Assembly (NCBI GenBank): GCA_963972425.1
Contig: CAXAUF010000054.1
Location: 1-17,978 of the forward strand
Direction: 5' to 3'
DNA from: Algorimicrobium sp002414705
Lineage (GTDB): Bacteria; Bacteroidota; Bacteroidia; Flavobacteriales; Flavobacteriaceae
Length of the DNA: 17,978 bases
The notes below the pieces were generated by a model, which did not search any database, was not told the DNA's origin, and was given only the letters and a program-made list of their open reading frames with translations. A program made the position numbers and the translations under genes. This document shows positions 6,148-13,292 of the stretch, one piece after another; position 1 is the first letter of the stretch, and every line of letters starts with the position of its first letter.

Positions 6148-7977
6148 CTACTTTTTATTTGCAATGATTACTTTTTTATTCAAATTAATTCCAGATTTAA
6201 ATCCTACGGAAACAATATACATCCCATTACTAAACTGTTTGGTAGAAACGATTTGTTTTTCTGAAATTGGTAGGTTTTTAATATTTAGAACTTGTTTTCC
6301 AGAAACATCGTAAACAGATACATTTTTTATATCACGAAAATTTGGGTTTATTAAATTTAATTCAGACGATTCATTGTTTTGAAAGATGGTAAAATCAGCC
6401 AAAGTATTATCAGGAGTTCCTAACGTTTGAGAAGTAAAAGTTATTTCAAAACGATCTGTGTATAAGCCAAGTGGTAAATTTATATCATAATTAGATTCTT
6501 TTAAATTCACATAGATATCATGTTCTTTATCATGAATATAAATTCGTTGACTTTCATCAAAATTCTGAACATCATAAATTCTAAAACGAACAGGTTGATT
6601 TGCACGTACTTTAACAACTAACGGAATCCGTAAAGTTTCGTCATAGTTAAAAGCTTGTATGATATAAGGTTCATTGTTTAATGTCCAGTAGGCATCAGAT
6701 GCCAAAGGTGTATCTCCTTTTCCTTCCAAACCATAATCAAAACCATCTGTTGCTGAATTATGAAAATTCATTAATAATTGACGTGTATATAATTCGTTTT
6801 CGGTAAAATCAACGTTAATACGGAAGCGTTTAAAATCTGCTGGCACGTTATTAAAACCGTCTTCATTGTAGGTAGTCTCTTCTGTTGTATCTTCGTTGTC
6901 ATCATACTGATTTCTAAAAAAATAACTGTCTGTTCCAGATTGTTTATAAAATTCACGCTGTGCATTATTGAAAGTAATGGTACCTCCAGTTCCGTTGCCT
7001 TCAATCATAAAACCTTGCCCAATTGGAATATACCGTCTCGCTATTTTATTACCAGTTCCAGCGGGAAAATTTGTAGCTGTACCATCTAATAAATAGGTGG
7101 TAAATGGTGCAGGAACAAAAGAATCTGTGAGTCCATCTGCCGAAACTGTATAAAGAGCATAACCACCAACATAATCCGATAAATTATGAGACGTAGCTCC
7201 TGGTGCTTGTTCCCAATACTTTAAGGTACCAGTCATGCGTGAGGCATTTGAAACATTATGTATAAAATCTCGTGCATCCAAAGCGGAAGGGTATGGATTA
7301 CCGACTAGTGTTTCTCTATTTGCATTTAATGTAACTGTTATATTTCCATTATTTGCACGTCCTCTAAAATCATACTGTTGTCCACCACTCGGATTTCCTT
7401 TCATAGTAAAACCGTAGCCGGAAGCTAACGTTCCATTTGGATCTCCTCCAACTGGCAATGTACCGCCTCCTAAACCAATCCAATCTTCGTAAGGGTTTGT
7501 TGTAGCAGTCAATCCAATAAATGTATATAACCAATAGCTAACAATTTGAGTTGCTGTACCATTATAGCCAGCTATGTATCCAAAAGGTGTGCTGGTAATA
7601 GGAGCTGCCGTTTCACGGTGCATATTATTGTTTGGTCTGAAAGCGGTGTTTCCAGCTGCGCCAGCGTTAACACCTACAGGAGAACTCCAATAGTTGTAAG
7701 CATAGGTATTTGCTGTACCCGTTTGAAAAGCGCTCAATCGACCAGTTCCAGAATTGCCTACATTGTTGCCTTGTAATAATTGGGCCTCGTTGCGCAAATA
7801 GATATGGCTGTTGGTGTCTAAATTAACATCATTGGTTACATATAAGGGTGCATTTGTTCCGTTTGTAAAGACGTTACCATCAACATATACATAGCTACCA
7901 TTGCTAATATATAAATCAGATTGTGAAAAAGAAAAATTAGTAACCGTTAATAGAATGAATGTATATAAATATTTCAT
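6148..7977 (-). CDS. T9SS type A sorting domain-containing surface/secreted protein
   Basis: A 609-residue secreted protein with a signal peptide (1-19, cleavage near SFSQS). The N-terminal part (20-75) contains short beta-like repeats (YVDGNVFTNG, YVTNDVNLD). It is followed by NYWSSPVG (95-102), LVGNPYPSALDA (224-235) and TLKYWEQAP (251-259), motifs I recall from a large unnamed family of Bacteroidota T9SS cargo. An acidic Thr/Glu linker lies at 359-375, then a second beta-rich domain (380-515). The C-terminal sorting domain (about 525-609) shows VYDVSGKQV, FSNGMYIVSV and the basic end KKVIIANKK. Such domains direct crossing of the outer membrane by the type IX secreton and then cleavage. 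The upstream S74-type gene ends 15 bp before its start, so they form an operon. A structural or adhesive role is inferred. Confidence 0.88.
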   Translation of the reverse strand: MKYLYTFILLTVTNFSFSQSDLYISNGSYVYVDGNVFTNGTNAPLYVTNDVNLDTNSHIYLRNEAQLLQGNNVGNSGTGRLSAFQTGTANTYAYNYWSSPVGVNAGAAGNTAFRPNNNMHRETAAPITSTPFGYIAGYNGTATQIVSYWLYTFIGLTATTNPYEDWIGLGGGTLPVGGDPNGTLASGYGFTMKGNPSGGQQYDFRGRANNGNITVTLNANRETLVGNPYPSALDARDFIHNVSNASRMTGTLKYWEQAPGATSHNLSDYVGGYALYTVSADGLTDSFVPAPFTTYLLDGTATNFPAGTGNKIARRYIPIGQGFMIEGNGTGGTITFNNAQREFYKQSGTDSYFFRNQYDDNEDTTEETTYNEDGFNNVPADFKRFRINVDFTENELYTRQLLMNFHNSATDGFDYGLEGKGDTPLASDAYWTLNNEPYIIQAFNYDETLRIPLVVKVRANQPVRFRIYDVQNFDESQRIYIHDKEHDIYVNLKESNYDINLPLGLYTDRFEITFTSQTLGTPDNTLADFTIFQNNESSELNLINPNFRDIKNVSVYDVSGKQVLNIKNLPISEKQIVSTKQFSNGMYIVSVGFKSGINLNKKVIIANKK

Positions 7978-7992
7978 AATTATAGCTTTATT

Positions 7993-9075
7993 CTAATCTT
8001 GATTATCAATTAATGTATTTAATCTGTTTTCCAGCAATACAATTTTAGCTTCTAATGATAAAATTCGATCATTTTGATTCTCAATTAATTCCTGTTGTTC
8101 CTTTATAGCTTGAACAGTTACAGGTATAAGGGACGTGTAATCGACAACATTGAAAATTTCTTTTTTGAAATCAGTTTTATTTACAGAATTTGTCATTTTA
8201 TTTGGGCCTACAACTGCAAGCTGTTTTTCGGCTACAGCTTCTGGAAACACTTCCTTTACATTTTGAGCTAAAAAACCTAAATAAGTTCTTGAATCGCCTT
8301 TGGTTAAGTAATTATATTCATTCAAATTGTAGTTGTATGAAACTCCGTTTATTTGCTTTAATTTATTTATAGCATTGGTAATTGGTTGAATATTGGATTT
8401 AACTCTTTCGTCGGACAAATTATAAAGACCATTTATATACCCTAAACCTCCTGAAAATAATCCACCAAAGCCAAACCATGAACCAGTTGTTGGTATGGTT
8501 CCTTGAACACCAATAGCGTCAGAACTATTTGAAGTTCCCCAAATACCTATACCATCACCAGTAGCAGGAAGGTGAACCCCATATGATGCTAATCCAGCTA
8601 TATTGTTAGTGACTCCTCCTAAAGCATTAAATGTTCCTGTAACATATCCTGCTAAACTTGATCCAGTTGCATTTGTATTTTCGACATATGCCAAATAATC
8701 ATTTGCTCTGTTGTTTTGCATATCTAAGTGATATGCTGGATTTGTAACACCAATACCTATATATCCATTAGTAGCAATAGTTAATCTTGTGTTATTAGTG
8801 ATAGCAGTCGTACCAATTTTAAATTTATCAGCATCGCTATCATCAATACCCATAGTTATTCTTGAAACACCATTGACTTGGTATTGTAAAATTGGGTCAC
8901 CATTTCCAGCTATATTGTTTATTTCAATTCCATCTGCAGCTGCATTGACTTCAACATCTAATATAGATGATGGACTTGTAGTCCCAATCCCAACCTGTGC
9001 AAAAACACCTAATTGAATTAAAAACGTAAAAATAAAGAAATAGAATAGCTTGTTTTTTGAAGTAGTTTTTTTCAT
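7993..9075 (-). CDS. Tail-fibre/S74 intramolecular chaperone domain surface protein
   Basis: The 360-residue protein starts with a signal peptide (1-27, FAQ-VGIG). It has two VGIGTTSPSSILDV/IGIGVTNPAYHLDM repeats (28-41, 106-119), a Gly-rich stalk (135-218), then a Peptidase_S74 intramolecular chaperone domain beginning SDERVKSNI (221-229). Ser221 and Lys226 have the n/n+5 spacing of the self-cleaving dyad known from phage endosialidase, with the cut expected after Ser221. GFLAQNVKEVFPEAV (267-281), DYTSLIPVTVQAIKEQQ (312-328) and a C-terminal coiled coil (325-357) complete the domain. It probably trimerises through the coil, folds a fibre and sheds the chaperone. It has no T9SS sorting domain. 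I start at the ATG at 9075; the TTG at 9081 only adds two residues. It is in an operon with the T9SS cargo gene. Confidence 0.9.
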   Translation of the reverse strand: MKKTTSKNKLFYFFIFTFLIQLGVFAQVGIGTTSPSSILDVEVNAAADGIEINNIAGNGDPILQYQVNGVSRITMGIDDSDADKFKIGTTAITNNTRLTIATNGYIGIGVTNPAYHLDMQNNRANDYLAYVENTNATGSSLAGYVTGTFNALGGVTNNIAGLASYGVHLPATGDGIGIWGTSNSSDAIGVQGTIPTTGSWFGFGGLFSGGLGYINGLYNLSDERVKSNIQPITNAINKLKQINGVSYNYNLNEYNYLTKGDSRTYLGFLAQNVKEVFPEAVAEKQLAVVGPNKMTNSVNKTDFKKEIFNVVDYTSLIPVTVQAIKEQQELIENQNDRILSLEAKIVLLENRLNTLIDNQD

Positions 9076-9137
9076 AATCAACTGTTTTTTAAATAGTTAA
9101 ATCAAGCAATTTTACAAAAAAAAAGAATACAAAATAT

Positions 9138-9152
9138 ATGTTGTTTCAACAT
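9138..9152. promoter_or_regulatory. Palindrome in divergent intergenic region (ATGTTG-TTT-CAACAT)
   Basis: A perfect 6-bp inverted repeat with a 3-nt centre lies between the divergent S74 gene and the small membrane protein gene. It sits next to imperfect promoter boxes for the rightward gene (TAATTTCG at 9160-9167, one mismatch). It could be an operator, but its short length makes chance possible. Confidence 0.3.
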
Positions 9153-9196
9153 TTAATATTAATTTCGACAAACAGTAAAGAATTAACGTCCAGAGC

Positions 9197-9406
9197 ATGA
9201 AAAAACAACAAATTATAAGTTATTTATTAGTTTTAACTGGTAGTATAGTAGCTATTTACGGTCAATCTAGGGATGAAAAAAACGTAACACTTTTAATTAT
9301 TGGGATTGTTATTTTAATGTACGGGATTTATAGAATTTCTAGTAAAATTCCGAGTAAATTTGATGCAGAAACTAAAGATATAGAAAATGAACAGGAAGAC
9401 ATTTAA
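9197..9406 (+). CDS. Small two-helix membrane protein, function unknown
   Basis: This 69-residue ORF encodes a short basic N-terminus, a hydrophobic helix (about 6-23), a charged loop (QSRDEKN), a second helix (28-46) and an acidic soluble tail (IPSKFDAETKDIENEQEDI). I do not recognise a named family. It is supported as a real gene because its last 20 bp overlap the start of the Smr gene in another frame, a typical translational-coupling arrangement, and because a usable ATG follows an AG-rich stretch (CCAGAGC). A hairpin orientation with both ends in the cytoplasm is inferred from charge. Confidence 0.72.
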   Translation: MKKQQIISYLLVLTGSIVAIYGQSRDEKNVTLLIIGIVILMYGIYRISSKIPSKFDAETKDIENEQEDI

Positions 9407-9941
9407 TATTGGAGATACCGTTGCCGTTTTAGATGATGATTTATCAGGCGTGGTTAGTAAATTGAAAAATAATGTGGTAACTATAGAAACACTTGATGGT
9501 TTTGAGCTCGATTTTGAACCTAATGAATTGGTGATTACCAAATCCCTGAAAATAGATTTAAGTGCTGCAGACGCTATTATTAGAGAAAAAGAACAGCCAA
9601 AACGAAAACAAGTAACTACTAGAAAATCTAAAGAAAAGTATCAGCCAACTATGGAAGTAGATTTACATATTCATCACCTCACTGAAAATTCTAGCCGTAT
9701 GAGTAATTATGATATGTTAACCTTGCAATTGGATACCGCTAGAGGTCAATTAGAATTTGCTATAAGAAAACGCATTCAGAAAATGGTTTTTATACATGGA
9801 GTGGGAGAAGGTGTTCTTAAAACAGAATTAGAATACTTATTTGGTCGTTATGACCAAGTTAAATACTACGATGCAGACTACAAAAAGTATGGAGTTGGTG
9901 CAACCGAAGTCTATATTTTTCAGAATTCAGGTAGCGCCTAA
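9387..9941 (+). CDS. Smr-domain protein (MutS2 C-terminus-like) with N-terminal KOW/SH3-like segment
   Basis: The 184-residue protein begins with a small beta-barrel-like segment (1-52; FNIGDTVAVLDDDLSGVVSKL resembles KOW/SH3-type folds) and a basic linker (70-84). A C-terminal Smr domain (about 90-178) follows, with DLHIHHL (92-98), IHGVGEGVLKTEL (136-148) and the closing YGVGATEVYIF (168-178). Smr domains can act as nucleases or RNA/DNA-binding modules; in MutS2 and related proteins they act on branched DNA or on collided-ribosome mRNA. The HGxGxG loop and DLH motif are intact, so nuclease activity is possible. No ATPase or clamp domain is present. It overlaps the upstream membrane protein gene by 20 bp. 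Its stop codon is only 5 bp from that of the convergent lipoprotein gene. Confidence 0.88.
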   Translation: MNRKTFNIGDTVAVLDDDLSGVVSKLKNNVVTIETLDGFELDFEPNELVITKSLKIDLSAADAIIREKEQPKRKQVTTRKSKEKYQPTMEVDLHIHHLTENSSRMSNYDMLTLQLDTARGQLEFAIRKRIQKMVFIHGVGEGVLKTELEYLFGRYDQVKYYDADYKKYGVGATEVYIFQNSGSA

Positions 9942-9946
9942 TCTGC

Positions 9947-10885
9947 TTAAAAATCCGGTGTTACCAAACGAATTTCATTTAATCTGGAATCGCTTAAAGT
10001 TCCCATATCAAAAACATCTTGCGTTATGGTTGGAAATTGAATCCCTTCAACGCGTAACGTAATAGTAAATACTTGATTTATTGGATGCGGACGATAAGCG
10101 GTTGCAGGAAGTGTAGCACTTTCATCAGGATTTAAATAATCTGCTATATTAGGATTTGTAAAATCATTAGCTGGATTTTGATCAAGAGTTGACTCATTTT
10201 CTTCGTCAATAGTTAACGTGCCATCATTGTCATCATCTTCATCTAAATAATTTGGAATCCCATCTTCATCTGTATCTCTTGGGTTTGTTAATGGATCATC
10301 ATCACCATCTAAATTGTCATCAGCTAACTCAACTGATGTTAAAACATTATCGCCATCATCATCCACATCTATATAATCTGGAAGACCATCACCATCTGTA
10401 TCTGTTGGTTCTGTTGCAGGATTAAAATCACCGTCTAAATTGTCATCTTCAAGATCGGCTGTAATGCCATCATTATCATCTTCAAGTAAGGATACATTTA
10501 TATAAGCATCGCCAGATGGGCTTGATAAATCTTCATTAATTTGAATATCGGAAGGTGGTACATCATTACAAAACAACGCTGTGGGATTGTTATTATATGA
10601 ACGGTAATTAAATTGATTTCCAGCATTTTCAATATCAATGACTACTTCGGTATCTACTATTAAGTTACCATCATCATCTATCGCAATTAAATCTTCTAAT
10701 GTGATGGCTGGTTGCGTAATTTGAAGTGATAATGACTCAAACGGATTTTCTTTTATTTGATAGAAAACCAATTCGCCACACGCTAAAAACGTATCATCAA
10801 AATCAAATTCAACGTTAATAATATCACCATCGTCACACGATGTAACAATTGAAAATGATAGAAGTAATAGAATTAGTTTTCGCAT
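9947..10885 (-). CDS. Lipoprotein with thrombospondin type-3-like calcium-binding repeats
   Basis: The 312-residue protein has a lipobox SIVTSC with Cys17 as the lipidated residue, followed directly by DDGD, a likely surface-export signal in this phylum. Residues 134-230 hold tandem Asp-rich repeats of the DxDxDGxxD type (DDNDGITADLEDDNLDGD, DTDGDGLPDYIDVDDDGD, DTDEDGIPNYLDEDDDNDG), which bind Ca2+ in thrombospondin type-3 and EF-hand-like folds. In other Bacteroidota proteins such repeats form extended stalks. The flanking regions (20-130 and 260-312) are beta-rich with no recognised domain. Two further cysteines (36, 106) could pair. It is monocistronic with its own promoter, divergent from the cysteine desulfurase gene. 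A role in surface adhesion is inferred. Confidence 0.85.
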   Translation of the reverse strand: MRKLILLLLSFSIVTSCDDGDIINVEFDFDDTFLACGELVFYQIKENPFESLSLQITQPAITLEDLIAIDDDGNLIVDTEVVIDIENAGNQFNYRSYNNNPTALFCNDVPPSDIQINEDLSSPSGDAYINVSLLEDDNDGITADLEDDNLDGDFNPATEPTDTDGDGLPDYIDVDDDGDNVLTSVELADDNLDGDDDPLTNPRDTDEDGIPNYLDEDDDNDGTLTIDEENESTLDQNPANDFTNPNIADYLNPDESATLPATAYRPHPINQVFTITLRVEGIQFPTITQDVFDMGTLSDSRLNEIRLVTPDF

Positions 10886-10902
10886 GGACAGCTTATTTTA
10901 GG

Positions 10903-10931
10903 CAAAAATAAAAGAATTGCTAAATATACAA
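10903..10931 (-). promoter_or_regulatory. Promoter of the calcium-repeat lipoprotein gene
   Basis: On the minus strand, TTG (10931-10929), an 18-bp spacer, then TATTTTTG (10910-10903), a perfect TAnnTTTG box. The box lies 17 nt before the ATG at 10885, giving a leader of about 12 nt. Confidence 0.65.
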
Positions 10932-10937
10932 CGTCAT

Positions 10938-10962
10938 CGGGAACAAATAATTTTATTTCCCG
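10938..10962. promoter_or_regulatory. Operator-like inverted repeat CGGGAA-N13-TTCCCG before cysteine desulfurase gene
   Basis: Perfect 6-bp half-sites with centres 19 bp apart. The right half directly abuts the -7 box at 10963, and the left half occupies the place where a TTG element would be expected. GC-rich half-sites stand out in this AT-rich gap. The position suits an activator or repressor of the cysteine desulfurase gene. Confidence 0.4.
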
Positions 10963-10970
10963 TAATTTTG
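10963..10970 (+). promoter_or_regulatory. -7 box (TAATTTTG) of cysteine desulfurase gene
   Basis: A perfect TAnnTTTG match 29 nt before the ATG at 11000. No TTG lies at 17-23 bp upstream; an inverted repeat occupies that space instead. Confidence 0.6.
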
Positions 10971-10999
10971 CAGGAATATTTTACAGAGAAAACACGTTT

Positions 11000-12145
11000 A
11001 TGAAAGCAGTTTATTTTGATAGTGCAGCAACCACAAAAGTACGAAATGAAGTTATAGATGCTATGACAACCGTCATGCGTAATGAGTATGGAAATGCCTC
11101 TTCAACCCATAGTTTTGGTCGTTCTTCAAAGGTTTTAATTGAGCAAGCTAGAAAAACAATTGCTAAACAATTAAACGTTAGCGCTGGCGAAATTGTATTC
11201 ACGTCTGGTGGTACAGAAGCTGATAATTTGGCTTTACAATGTGCAATTCGTGATTTGGGTGTTACACATATCATTACATCTAAAATTGAGCATCATGCTG
11301 TTTTACATACCGTGGAGCAATTAGAAAAAACCTGCGATATAAAAGTGAGTTATGTAAAATTAGATGCTGATGGGCAAGTGGATTATGCAGATTTAGAACT
11401 TTTACTGTCAACTCACGGAAAAACCTTGGTGAGCCTCATGTTTGTAAATAACGAAATAGGTAATATTTTGGATGTACAACGTGTTGGTAATTTGTGCAAA
11501 GCTAACAAGGCCTTATTTCATTGCGATGCGGTTCAGTCTGTTGGACATTATGAATTAGATTTACAGCAAGTTCCAATCGATTTTCTTGCGGTAAGTGCCC
11601 ATAAATTTCATGGACCTAAAGGTGTTGGTTTTGCTTTTATTAGGAAGAATTCTGGGTTAAAACCCTTAATTTTTGGTGGTGAACAAGAACGTGGTATTCG
11701 TGCAGGAACGGAAGCCGTTCATAATATTGTGGGATTAGAAAAAGCCTTTACAATGGCTTATGCGAACCTAGAAACCGAACGTGCTTATGTTTTAGAGCTA
11801 AAACGCTATTTTATGTCTGAATTACAGCAGGCTTTTCCGGATGTTGTTTTTAATGGTTTGTCTGGAAATTTAGAAAAAAGCACCTACACATTGTTGAGTG
11901 TTTGTTTGCCATTTCCTCCAGAAAAAGCCTTGATTTTATTGTTTCAAATGGACTTAAAAGGTATTGCCTGTTCCAAAGGAAGTGCCTGCCAAAGTGGTAG
12001 CAGTAAAGGTTCTCACGTTTTAAATGAAGTGTTATGTGAAACAGATATGAAAAAACCGTCACTTCGTTTTTCATTCAGTATTTATAACACTAAAGAAGAA
12101 ATTGATTATGTCATGTCAGTTTTAATGGATTTTGTGAAGGCATAA
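11000..12145 (+). CDS. Cysteine desulfurase (NifS/IscS-like)
   Basis: A 381-residue class-V PLP enzyme that removes sulfur from cysteine as an enzyme-bound persulfide for Fe-S clusters, thiolated tRNA or cofactors. Visible motifs are YFDSAATTKV at the N-terminus, NASSTHSFGR, SGGTEADNLAL, EHHAVL, HCDAVQSVG, the PLP lysine Lys202 in SAHKFHGPKG, and the catalytic Cys330 in GSACQSGSSKGSHVL, on a flexible loop as in group I (NifS/IscS) enzymes. The length fits the family. It is not next to iscU, sufB or mnmA in this window, so the receiving pathway cannot be deduced. Upstream lies a -7 box with an operator-like inverted repeat. It converges on the 12228-12725 gene with a hairpin between them. Confidence 0.93.
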   Translation: MKAVYFDSAATTKVRNEVIDAMTTVMRNEYGNASSTHSFGRSSKVLIEQARKTIAKQLNVSAGEIVFTSGGTEADNLALQCAIRDLGVTHIITSKIEHHAVLHTVEQLEKTCDIKVSYVKLDADGQVDYADLELLLSTHGKTLVSLMFVNNEIGNILDVQRVGNLCKANKALFHCDAVQSVGHYELDLQQVPIDFLAVSAHKFHGPKGVGFAFIRKNSGLKPLIFGGEQERGIRAGTEAVHNIVGLEKAFTMAYANLETERAYVLELKRYFMSELQQAFPDVVFNGLSGNLEKSTYTLLSVCLPFPPEKALILLFQMDLKGIACSKGSACQSGSSKGSHVLNEVLCETDMKKPSLRFSFSIYNTKEEIDYVMSVLMDFVKA

Positions 12146-12156
12146 TTATAAAATAA

Positions 12157-12202
12157 TAAGGTTCAAAGAAACAAGCATTTCAGACTTGATCTTTGAACCT
12201 TA
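12157..12202. terminator. Long imperfect hairpin between convergent genes (13-bp stem)
   Basis: TAAGGTTCAAAGA (12157-12169) pairs perfectly with TCTTTGAACCTTA (12190-12202). Inside the loop, CAAG (12172-12175) can pair with CTTG (12185-12188). It lies between the stops of the cysteine desulfurase gene (12145) and the 12228-12725 gene, where a bidirectional terminator is expected, but there is no T-tract like the one at 5415-5452. The TTTGAACCTT and TTTTGAATCTT strings also resemble scattered flavobacterial intergenic repeats (from memory). Confidence 0.5.
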
Positions 12203-12227
12203 AATTTTGAATCTTAATTTAAAACCA

Positions 12228-12725
12228 TTAAGCAGCTGCTTTAAACGCTACTAACTGTTTTTTAATTTGTGCTTGCCATTTTTCTAATAAGACTTTTTCT
12301 TTGGTCATTTCAACATTGATATCCACGTTAAAAAATTCAAAAACATAATCTTTCTGATCTTTCGTGCGTAAAACCAAATCTATTCGATCTGTTTCAATTT
12401 TGTTGGTTGTTTTATTTTTAAACGTTCTTTCGGTTTTATGAATATAACAATCGGTCACCTTATTTAAATCGGCAGTAATCCAAACAGTTTCATCATCTGT
12501 TTTTTTAGAATAGACCAGTTTATTTTCTGAACTATCCATAGCTATGGCATAATAAGTTCCCCAGAAATCCATTTCAGAAATATGAACCTGATTGGTTTTA
12601 GCGTCTGCAATAAATTTATGTTTAGCTTTTTTCTTTTGAATGTTTTGAGACATTTGAATGTACACAAGTGGTACACTAATAATGGTTAAAATAATTAATC
12701 CGATGATACTGGTATTTAAATCCAT
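12228..12725 (-). CDS. Membrane-anchored protein of unknown function
   Basis: The 165-residue protein has one N-terminal membrane helix (about 7-25, IIGLIILTIISVPLVYI) without a convincing cleavage site. A basic stretch (QNIQKKKAKHK) follows, placing the rest in the cytoplasm by the positive-inside rule. The soluble part (45-150) is a small alpha/beta domain of repeated strands (WGTYYAIAMD, KLVYSKK, DRIDLVLRTK, YVFEFFNV), ending in an amphipathic helix and the tail FKAAA. I do not recognise a family beyond hypothetical proteins of flavobacteria. It follows the GTG-start gene by 101 bp on the same strand and I see no clear promoter in that gap. It is convergent with the cysteine desulfurase gene. 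Confidence 0.72.
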   Translation of the reverse strand: MDLNTSIIGLIILTIISVPLVYIQMSQNIQKKKAKHKFIADAKTNQVHISEMDFWGTYYAIAMDSSENKLVYSKKTDDETVWITADLNKVTDCYIHKTERTFKNKTTNKIETDRIDLVLRTKDQKDYVFEFFNVDINVEMTKEKVLLEKWQAQIKKQLVAFKAAA

Positions 12726-12826
12726 GATATGTTAATTTTAGATTGTTTTAAATGATTAAAATGTGCTTAATTAAAAGCATGAAGAAGTAGCTGAAAATTC
12801 AGCGAAACAAAAACTAAAAAAGGATT

Positions 12827-13201
12827 TTAAATAAAATCGTGGAATGGGAAAATACAGGTTTGCGAATTATAACTAGGTATAATATACTGTCCTGCTTTAA
12901 AATATTGATTATCTCGAGCTGTTTGTGAGGCATCTAAAGTCGTTATGGAATTACAGGATACAACGAGTTCTGTAAAAGTATCTGCAGGTTCAAAATCAGT
13001 AGGAGTGTTGCCTAAAACGTCAAGATCTTGATAGGCGTAATAACTAGACGAATCATCTTTGGTTTGTTTATGAGTCGTTTGGGTTTTATAGGCATTGTCA
13101 GAGAATGATTCTACAATTACATCATGAAGAACTGTTCCAAAGTTTAAAACATAAACTAGGAGTAATGAGACAGCTATAGGTAATTGAAATTTTGTTTTCA
13201 C
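12827..13201 (-). CDS. Small exported protein of unknown function, GTG start
   Basis: This 124-residue ORF begins with GTG at 13201. An in-frame TGA lies two codons upstream and no ATG occurs early in the frame, so GTG is the only sensible start. The N-terminus is a signal-peptide-like or single membrane helix (4-26, LPIAVSLLLVYVLNFGTVLHDV). The rest is polar, Ser/Thr/Asp-rich, with two cysteines (NSITT region and SQTCIF) and an aromatic C-terminus (FPFHDFI). No family is recognised. A strong promoter lies immediately upstream with its -7 box 4 nt before the GTG, which both supports the gene and implies a leaderless mRNA. It lies downstream of the TonB receptor gene but is transcribed separately. 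Confidence 0.65.
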   Translation of the reverse strand: MKTKFQLPIAVSLLLVYVLNFGTVLHDVIVESFSDNAYKTQTTHKQTKDDSSSYYAYQDLDVLGNTPTDFEPADTFTELVVSCNSITTLDASQTARDNQYFKAGQYIIPSYNSQTCIFPFHDFI

Positions 13202-13205
13202 AAAT

Positions 13206-13235
13206 CAAATGTAGAATAAAGTTGCACGTAGCAAA
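13206..13235 (-). promoter_or_regulatory. Bacteroidota-type promoter of the GTG-start gene
   Basis: On the minus strand, TTTG (13235-13232), 18-bp spacer, TACATTTG (13213-13206). Both boxes and the spacing fit the flavobacterial consensus. The -7 box ends 4 nt before the GTG at 13201, leaving essentially no leader or room for a ribosome binding site. Confidence 0.72.
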
Positions 13236-13292
13236 TCAAAAAAATGTTAAATTTTTATTTAGAAATTATAATTTTTTTTCGAAAATTATTTA

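Noticed and set aside
9076..9081. TTG start for the S74 protein two codons upstream of ATG 9075
   Set aside because: ATG at 9075 gives a normal signal peptide; the TTG only adds two residues with no support.
9314..9541. Serine-rich ORF antisense to the small membrane protein and Smr genes
   Set aside because: A shadow of the real genes; low-complexity Ser/Thr runs typical of antisense frames.
10180..10480. GATGATGAT-like tandem DNA as a microsatellite or CRISPR-like array
   Set aside because: The periodicity is explained by Asp-rich calcium-binding repeats encoded on the minus strand; units are not spaced by unique spacers.
12764..12779. TGCTT-AATTAA-AAGCA as terminator after the GTG-start gene
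   Set aside because: Only a 5-bp stem without a T-tract; chance is likely in AT-rich DNA.
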